Source of the DNA: a bacterium
GTDB taxonomy: Bacteria; Verrucomicrobiota; Kiritimatiellia; UBA8416
Direction of reading: 5' to 3'
Length of the DNA stretch: 21,818 bases
Assembly (NCBI GenBank): GCA_020048935.1
Contig: JAIFLS010000090.1
Span: 1-21,818 of the forward strand
In this document: piece after piece, positions 15,610-21,818 of the stretch
How the letters are laid out: each line of letters opens with the position of its first letter
Position numbering within the stretch: the first letter of the stretch is position 1
Notes under the pieces: model-generated
The model's input: the letters and a program-made list of their open reading frames with translations, nothing else
The model's database searches: none
What the model was told of the DNA's origin: nothing
Position numbers and translations under genes: made by a program

Positions 15610-15737
15610 GTCTTGCTTGTGCGTTTCTGTCTTTAACTGTCTGTTGAAATTCGCTCTGTGGTACCCCGACTTATACAACTATAAGCAACCACGCTTCGGC
15701 TTAAGTAGCCACATCTGGTAAGTCACCCAATATTCCA

Positions 15738-17141
15738 TCATTTGGATTTCAGACGCAAGCTCAGCACACGCATGGGTACGCTGTCGTCTTCTATGCTCTG
15801 CGGATTCTCAATAAGATGATAGTAGCAGGTATCGCCGTCCCAGGTGATGACGCTCTGCTTGTAACGCGTGCCGGTAGCGGCATAAATCAGACTCCATTGC
15901 TTGGTTTCAACGTCAAATGCCCTGATTTGCGGCCGACCGTCCTCCAGGCCAAAGAGGTAGAGTACGTCGTCTATTTCGTGAAGGGATCCCTCGATTACAC
16001 CGTTGTTTTCGTAAATCGAGAGTGTATCCTTTGCGTTGGCACGATAGAAATGCCTGGAAACCGAAGGTTTTTCCTTTAGTCCGATCCTGCTATAAACGCC
16101 GTGAAACGAACCTTCTTTGGTGATAATCCAGTTGGGACCACCACCGATGCGCTCACCCGATGTAACGGGGGCGGCAATCTTGAACTGCTCCCAGTCGGTC
16201 AGGGGAAGCTCATTTTTCTCACCTCTCATCGTATACCAAGCCGAAGTTCCCGTCGGATCGTCGGAATACCCTAAATAGAGACCGCTGGCAAGGAAACCAG
16301 CCTTCTCGTCAGCATCGCTGCGGCGCGCCCAACAGGCATACATCTTGCCGTTGAACACCTTGAAGCCACCGTAGAATCCTTTGGAATTGCCACTGGTCGG
16401 TTTGTTCCAGGACATCGGCGCCGTCCAGATCTCACCGTCATACGTGCAAAACTGCATTACCGCGTTATGGGTGCCGCCCTGTCGCCAATCAACGCTTAGA
16501 TTGCCTTGGTCATCAACCCGGAACGAGGGGTAGGTGATACGATAATATGCCGCCTCTGGCGCTTCCGGGTTCAAGTGTTTCCTCTTGGGTGCGAAGATGT
16601 CGATCTGCCACTGTGCGTCCGATACGACCGCTCCGCCCTTCTTCGAGACGCTATAATTGAAGTAGTCGTCCTTGAAGTCCTGCGGGCTATAGGCGTGCAG
16701 ATCATAGATCAGGTGGACGGTATCGTCCTTGGGACAGATACCGATGGCGATGGTGTTGTGGGAGTCGCCCCGTCGCTGGTTCTCCGGCAGATTCGTGTCA
16801 CCGCGAAACATCACGTGACGGTGCGGAAAGGTGATGTGCTGCCATGCCTTACCACCCATCTGCTTGCGCGACAACATGACCGTGCGGTTGTCCATGCCGC
16901 CCTGATACCAAGCGACGAAAATATATCCCTTGTAAACCTGAATGCTGCCGCGATTGGCATTCAGCCCAGGACCGAACTTGTAACGGGTCAGCCACAAGGC
17001 ATCTGAAGCGACCTCGCCCTCATCGATCATCTCTATTTGTCGATTTCCTGTCATTGCTCTTTCCGTCTCATTCTCCGCGGCACCCGCAATGGGAAGGCAA
17101 CACACCATCGCTTCCATAATCCACATGTATGCTCTATTCAT
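15738..17141 (-). CDS. Secreted BNR_4-type beta-propeller protein, possible polysaccharide lyase
   Basis: 467 residues with a putative signal peptide (MNRAYMWIMEAMVCCLPIAGAAE). The body fits the BNR_4 seven-bladed propeller seen in ulvan-lyase-type PL24/PL25 proteins and relatives: GSIQVYKGYIFVAWYQGG, then RGDSHNTIAIGI with His128, then LIYDLH with His149, and ITYPSFRVDDQGNLSVDWRQGG. The two histidines are 21 residues apart and a Tyr and Arg follow at plausible positions, as in those lyases (from memory). Lyase activity and substrate are inference; a non-catalytic or hydrolase role is possible. ATG 17139-17141 overlaps the esterase stop as ATGA, with GGAG eight bases upstream. It is the last gene of the four-gene unit and the only one in it with a clear export signal. 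Confidence 0.72.
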   Translation of the reverse strand: MNRAYMWIMEAMVCCLPIAGAAENETERAMTGNRQIEMIDEGEVASDALWLTRYKFGPGLNANRGSIQVYKGYIFVAWYQGGMDNRTVMLSRKQMGGKAWQHITFPHRHVMFRGDTNLPENQRRGDSHNTIAIGICPKDDTVHLIYDLHAYSPQDFKDDYFNYSVSKKGGAVVSDAQWQIDIFAPKRKHLNPEAPEAAYYRITYPSFRVDDQGNLSVDWRQGGTHNAVMQFCTYDGEIWTAPMSWNKPTSGNSKGFYGGFKVFNGKMYACWARRSDADEKAGFLASGLYLGYSDDPTGTSAWYTMRGEKNELPLTDWEQFKIAAPVTSGERIGGGPNWIITKEGSFHGVYSRIGLKEKPSVSRHFYRANAKDTLSIYENNGVIEGSLHEIDDVLYLFGLEDGRPQIRAFDVETKQWSLIYAATGTRYKQSVITWDGDTCYYHLIENPQSIEDDSVPMRVLSLRLKSK

Positions 17142-17923
17142 GGTTTAACTCCTTTCAGTCCTGTGATCGTAGCTTTGAATTTCAGTGTGGCATCGCCATT
17201 CGTCTGATAGACCGCCTGACCGTTGTTTGCAAAACGGGAACGTAAGGCGTCCGCATAGCGAATGCCGAATTCACGAAGGGATTTGGCGTTGAAATGGAGT
17301 GAGTCGCCATTGTCTGTCATGCCGTCAGCACTGACACAGGTATAGCCTGGCACCCGTGTTTCCAAGTCGCGGAGATGACGATTGACCGCTTCAAAATGGG
17401 CTGCACCTGAAAAGTCACGCAGGAAAGGGCCGAGTTCCCCGGCGATGAAAGGGACCTCCGCGGCGTCCAGTTCCTTTCGAAGACTCGAAATCATGACGGC
17501 CAACCTCTCCGCATAGGAGTCCGCCATCTCCTTTATGCACGAGTCGTGTTCTCCCTGGTGCCACAGGAATCCGGCCAGTGTGCCCTGTTCGAGGGCGGCC
17601 CTGGCCTCCTTGACCGCGCATTCGTAAAGGTCTTCGCCCGGCATCCAGCGCTTGAGCGGGGAGCCACCCACGGCGCAGGGAGCCAATCCGATCGGTGCAA
17701 GGCCGGTCTTGCTGGTGAGTTCAACGGCAAAGCTTATGCCGAGTCCGATACCGCACCGCTCAGGTTTGTCCGTGTGCAATGGCTCCTCGGCCACCATCCA
17801 TCGTCCATCTCGCCACATAAGAATATCGGGGTGCCCAAGCGCGGATACCTCGTCCGCTCTTCCCCTGCCGGACATATTGGACTGACCCATCAATAGGAAG
17901 ACATGGGGTTCACGTAAAGTCAT
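17138..17923 (-). CDS. CE6/SASA-type carbohydrate acetylesterase (SGNH hydrolase)
   Basis: 261 residues without a signal peptide, so probably cytoplasmic. The SGNH/SASA motifs are clear: nucleophile Ser15 in MGQSNMSGRG, a GG motif in APCAVGGSPLKRW, WHQGEHD at about 121-127, and DSLHF with Asp207 and His210 as catalytic pair. These match acetylesterases of family CE6 and the sialate O-acetylesterase-like SASA domain. It probably removes acetyl groups from an oligosaccharide. ATG 17921-17923 overlaps the stop of the GH117-like gene as ATGA, with GGAG four bases upstream. The substrate sugar cannot be told; the family covers xylan and other glycans. Confidence 0.85.
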   Translation of the reverse strand: MTLREPHVFLLMGQSNMSGRGRADEVSALGHPDILMWRDGRWMVAEEPLHTDKPERCGIGLGISFAVELTSKTGLAPIGLAPCAVGGSPLKRWMPGEDLYECAVKEARAALEQGTLAGFLWHQGEHDSCIKEMADSYAERLAVMISSLRKELDAAEVPFIAGELGPFLRDFSGAAHFEAVNRHLRDLETRVPGYTCVSADGMTDNGDSLHFNAKSLREFGIRYADALRSRFANNGQAVYQTNGDATLKFKATITGLKGVKP

Positions 17924-18825
17924 GTTTCTCCAGTATTCAGATCAAAGCGCCGAAGAAACGGGAGATCGGATTTACCACGCTCTTCAGCCATCCCCACACC
18001 CCATTCGGGCATGGTTCCAAGACCGCTATCCGTAAAGGCTTCGGGGCGGTAGGCACCACCGGCCCACGGGCCGTGCAGTACGTTATGGGTCTTCACGAAA
18101 TGCACCCCATCTTCCGCGTACATGATCGAATTCCTGATTTCCTGCGGCCCCGTGGTACCGATCATCGCGGCAACCCCTCTTCCCTGCGGCCAGGCAAGCA
18201 CTTCATGGTTGCCGGGAATCACGGGGTTCTCTGGATGTTTTACATATGGCCCCTGCGGATGTTCTGCGATTGCCAGCCCCATCCGGGTTTGACCTGGGCC
18301 TTTGCCGAGCTTCCGGCCTTTGTAGTAGAGTAAGTACCTTCCATCACGTACAAGCAGACAGGCATCGTCAACCAGGTGACTGTCGAAATCGGACTCGATC
18401 TCACTATTCGTCAATACCGGGTTGGTTGCAACCCGCCCCCATGGCCCGTCGGGTGACTCAGACACGGCGAGACCAATCTTTGAATCAGGACTGAACGGTT
18501 TCATATCGTGAGGCCTGGAGGTCCCTGTGTAGAAGAGCCAATACTTCCCGTCGGCGACAAGGATGCTAGGAGTAAAAACGCTGGCGCTCTCCCAGCTTCC
18601 GGTTTTGCCCTTCGCCAGTGCCTGTCCCTTTTCCTCCCACTCCCGGCCGTTGGGTGACGTCGCGTACCAGACGGTCGCATCGTATCCTGAGGGAATGGTC
18701 CCTTTGGAATACCACACATAATACAACGCTCCGACCCTGATCACATCACTGGGATCACGGCGCATCACGCCTCGCTCAGGGCCGATACCGGTCAATTCGG
18801 AATGGGATACGCTTACCGTTTTCAT
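17920..18825 (-). CDS. GH117-like five-bladed propeller glycoside hydrolase
   Basis: 301 residues, no signal peptide. The pattern GVMRRDPSDVIRVGALYYVWYSKG, VWYATSPNGREWEEKG, SVFTPSILVADGKYWLFYTG, and FDSHLVDDACLLVRDGRYLLYYKGR resembles GH117 (alpha-1,3-3,6-anhydro-L-galactosidase) and wider GH43-clan propellers. Candidate acidic residues are Asp24, Asp153/154 and Glu208, with His207 in GNHEVLAWPQG. I start at ATG 18823-18825, preceded by AAGGA seven bases upstream; the open frame above it runs into the regulator gene. It sits 16 bases after the AraC-TPR gene. The exact family is by recall; if not GH117, then a GH43/GH32-clan relative. Confidence 0.75.
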   Translation of the reverse strand: MKTVSVSHSELTGIGPERGVMRRDPSDVIRVGALYYVWYSKGTIPSGYDATVWYATSPNGREWEEKGQALAKGKTGSWESASVFTPSILVADGKYWLFYTGTSRPHDMKPFSPDSKIGLAVSESPDGPWGRVATNPVLTNSEIESDFDSHLVDDACLLVRDGRYLLYYKGRKLGKGPGQTRMGLAIAEHPQGPYVKHPENPVIPGNHEVLAWPQGRGVAAMIGTTGPQEIRNSIMYAEDGVHFVKTHNVLHGPWAGGAYRPEAFTDSGLGTMPEWGVGMAEERGKSDLPFLRRFDLNTGET

Positions 18826-18841
18826 TGTCGATTCCTTGGTC

Positions 18842-21157
18842 TCACAGTTCCTGCAGGCGCCATTCGGCGAAACGGTGGCGCAACAGGTTGACGGACGGGT
18901 ATGGCTGAATCGCTTTGCGGAAGTGCTCGTAGGCTGCCCGGGCCTCATTTCGTTGCCCCTTGAGATCGTGCGCCACGGCCTGAATGAAGATGAAGCGTTG
19001 GTTCAGGCTACTCCGCTGGGGTTGTTGCTGGTACGCAGTGGCTGAAACCGTGCCGCCGATGTATCCGGCGTCGTGCCACAGGATCTGCTCGTCCTTGATC
19101 TTGTGGTGCACGGCAATGGCATCCAGATCCGCCTGAAGTCGTTGCCGATCGCCCAGGAAGGCGTGGGTCAACGACACCAGCAGCAACTCCACGCTGTTAT
19201 GTTCGCCCCACCACAGGTCCGGTGCGCGTACCCCCTTGATCTTTTGCAGGGCCTCCTCAGCCTTCGGCCGGTCTCCCTGCTGTAGATAGCCGAGCGCTTT
19301 TAACAGCAGTGCGTTCGGAGCGTAAATGTGGGCGTCGGGTTGATCTGTCTCAAGAATGGCATCTGGGCAGACATACATCTGGATGGTGTACCAGAGCCAA
19401 GGGGCTGACTCCCGGAATTGAAAGCGCTTCAAGCGATCGAATTGGTTCAGCGCGTGCAGGGCGTAAACGTACTCCGGTGTCGGCTCCGGGAAGAGTTCGA
19501 TGAGCGCTTCGTAGCGCTCAAGGGCAAGGTAGGCTCTCTGGCAATGATCCGGGTAGCGGCGGATCGCTTCCTCGGGCCGCCCCAACTCAGTCAAGGCCTC
19601 CACGGCGTGGTATGGATTGATGAACTCGTAAGCCAGGAGCTCTTCATGTCTGCCGAAATGATGAAATGTAAAAGCGATGTGGTTTTTCGGTATCGCGCAC
19701 CCAAACCGGGCAAGCGCGTCATCAGGTTTCCCTGCGCGGCGCATGGCAAAAAAACAGGCTAGGGGATGTGTTGTCATGTTGCTGTATACCAGCTCATGCT
19801 CCCCTAGCTCTCGGCAGCATTCGATAGCAATATTCACGGCACGATTGTCGCTAGGGAATAGTTCGCGATACAGGGCCAGGTAGCGATGCAGGGGGGCAGC
19901 TTGCCGCTCGGCCCGCAAACTCAGTGCTTGGTCAATCCAGAGGGGTACCAGGCGGTCCTGTTGTGAATGATCGGATATCGCGTACACGCTCCGGAACTGT
20001 TCGAGCGCCTCGTCATACCGATTGGTATTAAACAGGTGGCGGGATAGTCGGACACCGACCTCGTATGCACATGTACTCGTTTTCAGGCTCTGCCACTCCG
20101 CCATGGCCTTCGCTGTTTGTCCGAGAGACTGCAGGCATAGGCTTCTCTGGTATCGCAGTCGGTCGTGCACATCGCCAGAGGTAAACTGAAGGCCCTCCTC
20201 GCAGGCGGCAAGCGCACGCTCGAAGCAATGTCGATGATAGAGATTGGCGGCGCGCGCCAGAAAATCAATCGTTGATACGTCGCCGCCTTGGGTTCGCGCG
20301 TACTGCCCTGGCGGCAGACCGAAGCGAAGTTTAAATGCCTTGCTGAACGAGAAGCGATCTGCAAATCCTGCTCTCGTGGCAACGTGCTCAATATTATGCA
20401 TGCCCTGCGCTAGCCACTCCTGTGTCTGATCCAGTCGCAGTTCCTTCAGGTACTGCGCCGGGGGGCATGTGAGCTGCTTGCGGGACCAACTGCCGAAGCC
20501 TGAGCGTGACATACCCAGTTCTGCGGCCATTTCTGTGGTGCTGATATGGCGGTCAATGTTTGAGAGCAGGAACGACTTCAGCTTGAGCATTCGATTGTCG
20601 GCTGCCGTCTGTGCCAGTCCGGTGGGTGTCTGGCCGGATGCGCGCAGTACGCACCCTAAAAGCTCTGTGGCCATGAATAGCCCCGCTGCGTCTGCTGTGC
20701 TCGAATTGATGATGATGGGCGTCATCAGCGAGTGCTGCCGATGCAGGACGTTGATCACCAGCTCGCTGCTTTCGAAGTCCAGGACAAAGGGTGGGTTGAT
20801 GGTTTCCACCAGATCAAGGCAGTCGTTGAGTCGGACGTTGAGTTCGATAATCCGGAGCCTTGGTACGAGGCTATCATGCGGGTCGGCTGATGCCGGAAAA
20901 ATTTCCTTTCTGCCCCGACCCCTTGCAACAAGGACCATATCGTGCGGGATGTCGAATACGTCTGCATGAATCTGAACACGTGCACCCGCTCGGCTGGGGG
21001 TCAGTAGCAGAATGCCGGGTGTTGACTCGAGGATCAGACCTTTCGTGCCAACCTTGTGCTCAGAGACCCGCAGATGCGTGATGGATGCCCTTAATGTCGT
21101 GTCACCTGAGCCTATGTCGACAACAGGCTCAGGTAAAGTGATGATTAATGTTGCCAT
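18842..21157 (-). CDS. Large AraC-family regulator with C-terminal TPR-like region
   Basis: 771 residues from ATG 21155-21157, far longer than the usual AraC size of about 300. Residues 1 to about 185 form a beta-rich domain with little similarity I recognise. An AraC DNA-binding domain lies at about 190-290, with both helix-turn-helix units: ISTTEMAAELGMSRSGFGSW and IEHVATRAGFADRFSFSKAF, ending FGLPPGQYA. About 480 residues after it look like TPR-type helical repeats (ACEEGLQF, RYDEALEQFRSVY, GRPEEAIRRYP, GDRPKAEEALQKI, GQRNEARAAYEHF). It is the first gene of the enzyme operon and probably controls it. The frame is open to 21322 without a ribosome site, through A/T-rich DNA I take as leader. 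Confidence 0.85.
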   Translation of the reverse strand: MATLIITLPEPVVDIGSGDTTLRASITHLRVSEHKVGTKGLILESTPGILLLTPSRAGARVQIHADVFDIPHDMVLVARGRGRKEIFPASADPHDSLVPRLRIIELNVRLNDCLDLVETINPPFVLDFESSELVINVLHRQHSLMTPIIINSSTADAAGLFMATELLGCVLRASGQTPTGLAQTAADNRMLKLKSFLLSNIDRHISTTEMAAELGMSRSGFGSWSRKQLTCPPAQYLKELRLDQTQEWLAQGMHNIEHVATRAGFADRFSFSKAFKLRFGLPPGQYARTQGGDVSTIDFLARAANLYHRHCFERALAACEEGLQFTSGDVHDRLRYQRSLCLQSLGQTAKAMAEWQSLKTSTCAYEVGVRLSRHLFNTNRYDEALEQFRSVYAISDHSQQDRLVPLWIDQALSLRAERQAAPLHRYLALYRELFPSDNRAVNIAIECCRELGEHELVYSNMTTHPLACFFAMRRAGKPDDALARFGCAIPKNHIAFTFHHFGRHEELLAYEFINPYHAVEALTELGRPEEAIRRYPDHCQRAYLALERYEALIELFPEPTPEYVYALHALNQFDRLKRFQFRESAPWLWYTIQMYVCPDAILETDQPDAHIYAPNALLLKALGYLQQGDRPKAEEALQKIKGVRAPDLWWGEHNSVELLLVSLTHAFLGDRQRLQADLDAIAVHHKIKDEQILWHDAGYIGGTVSATAYQQQPQRSSLNQRFIFIQAVAHDLKGQRNEARAAYEHFRKAIQPYPSVNLLRHRFAEWRLQEL

Positions 21158-21453
21158 ACTGCAATCTAACAAACATAAATATTCGATGCAAGGCAGAGGA
21201 ATGATATTTTTATCCTTCTCGGCATTGTACGCTCTAAGTGGTTTATCATCAATTGTATAAATTATCGTATATGCAGCTATTGAAAGTGCATATTTGTCAA
21301 ATTCTTTGCTTGGATCGGCCATGCAGACATAAATATTGGCCGCATAGACATTTCTTTAAGACCTCGCGGCGGGTATATTCTGGTTGGTTTTTATGATTGC
21401 GAACCCGACTTCTTTGGGCAGGCAAATCCGAAACGACTGAAAGGAAACAGGAC
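21158..21453. promoter_or_regulatory. A/T-rich divergent control region with repeats
   Basis: This 296-base gap lies between the AraC-TPR gene and a divergent signal-peptide ORF. It holds a perfect inverted repeat ATATGCA (21269-21275) / TGCATAT (21287-21293) with an 11-base spacer, and a direct repeat ACATAAATATT at 21173-21183 and 21327-21337. The minus strand reads TTGACA at 21300-21295, a possible -35 box for the operon, though no good -10 box lies at normal spacing. Direct repeats are the usual form of AraC-family sites, so both sets are operator candidates. An in-frame extension of the regulator also crosses 21158-21322, so part of this could be coding. Confidence 0.5.
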
Positions 21454-21615
21454 ATGATAAAAATAGCGCTTCTTGCCTTTCTTCTGGGTTTCTCGTCGGT
21501 CGTCGCAAAGGATGTCTCCATTACGCTGCGCCTCGATGAACCTCAGTGGGTCGTTCCTGTGTCAATCACCCTGTCGCCCATGTCATTTGCGTGCATTTCC
21601 GGTTTAAGTCGATAA
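21454..21615 (+). CDS. Short signal-peptide ORF, possibly a gene remnant
   Basis: 53 residues: a clear Sec signal peptide (MIKIALLAFLLGFSSVVAKD), then about 33 residues of unrecognised sequence (SITLRLDEPQWVVP...) ending SGLSR. ATG 21454 follows AAAGGA and a purine-rich CAGGA, plausible ribosome sites. A stand-alone exported peptide is possible, but it could equally be the 5' end of a secreted protein cut by a frameshift, since another frame begins 22 bases after its stop. Confidence 0.45.
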   Translation: MIKIALLAFLLGFSSVVAKDVSITLRLDEPQWVVPVSITLSPMSFACISGLSR

Positions 21616-21637
21616 AAAGAGAAAGGTGCCATCGATA

Positions 21638-21818
21638 ATGAACTCAATGTCAATCTCCATCGATTCGTTGCCCGTCTACGACAGGGCCAAGATGACGTTC
21701 ACGCAGGACTGGCTTGTGCGGCCGGTCACGACGAAGGCGGGAGTGTACCGGTCGGCTGATCAGCAGTACTTGGTGCTGGCCAACGGGTTGATCGCGCGGA
21801 CGTTCAAGGTGTCGCCGA
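21638..21818 (+). CDS. 5' part of a probable glycoside hydrolase (GH36-like N-terminus), runs off window
   Basis: An open frame from ATG 21638 to the right edge (60 codons, no stop). It reads WLVRPVTTKAGVY and then LVLANGLIARTFKVSP, resembling the N-terminal beta-sandwich of GH36-type alpha-galactosidase-like proteins, where an (S/A)NGLI.R.F..SPN pattern is common (from memory). GAAAGG at 21621-21626 is a distant ribosome site, 11 bases upstream. It lacks a signal peptide, unlike the short ORF just before it. It is divergent from the AraC-TPR operon and may be co-regulated. Only the N-terminus is visible, so the family is tentative. Confidence 0.5.
   Translation, partial: MNSMSISIDSLPVYDRAKMTFTQDWLVRPVTTKAGVYRSADQQYLVLANGLIARTFKVSP

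Noticed and set aside
21158..21322. N-terminal extension of the AraC-TPR protein to 21322
   Set aside because: No ribosome site, strongly A/T-rich sequence unlike the rest of the gene, and regulatory-looking repeats; kept as an alternative only.

Overview
The window reads as chromosomal DNA from a Gram-negative, PVC-type bacterium. A Kiritimatiellota or other Verrucomicrobia-like relative is my best guess. The guess rests on the gene mix: core metabolism and tRNA/rRNA modification, a type II secretion or type IV pilus ATPase and platform pair, plant-type Deg proteases with a C-terminal PDZ domain, a small outer-membrane barrel, REP-like and heptamer repeats between genes, and a carbohydrate-degradation cluster run by a very large AraC-family protein. 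No rRNA or strict marker gene is present, so the taxonomy is inference.

Layout. Positions 1-1883 hold the 3' end of nadA and then alr, separated by a modular heptamer inverted repeat. Positions 1884-4745 (minus) hold a gspE/pilB ATPase followed by a gspF/pilC platform gene; the platform gene abuts alr tail to tail with no gap. Divergent from these is a 1143-residue fusion (4925-8356) of a lysophospholipid flippase, a PlsC acyltransferase and an acyl-ACP/CoA synthetase. Positions 8391-11419 (minus) encode two Deg/HtrA paralogues with a 4-base ATGA overlap: an upstream lipoprotein with an intact His-Asp-Ser triad and a downstream exported protein that has lost the His and Ser. Positions 11406-11539 hold a pair of GTAG-type REP elements inside a longer inverted duplication that copies the protease ribosome-binding site and start codon. 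A 53-residue DRDYMR protein, a small outer-membrane barrel, mnmA, a second heptamer repeat, rsmE, tcdA and tRNA-Tyr(GTA) follow, up to 15566.

From 15567 the sequence looks richer in A+T by eye, and the genes become accessory. One minus-strand operon reads, in transcription order: AraC-TPR regulator, GH117-like propeller enzyme, CE6/SASA-type esterase, and a secreted BNR_4 protein resembling ulvan-lyase-type propellers. The regulator and first enzyme are 16 bases apart and the last two junctions are ATGA overlaps. Across a 296-base, repeat-containing control region lie a short signal-peptide ORF and the start of a probable glycoside hydrolase that runs off the window. Together these suggest a regulated pathway for an acetylated polysaccharide or oligosaccharide, possibly algal; the substrate is not provable from sequence.

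The strongest candidates for new biology are the AraC-TPR-controlled cluster, the active/inactive Deg pair, and the inverted duplication that provides a translation start in both directions.
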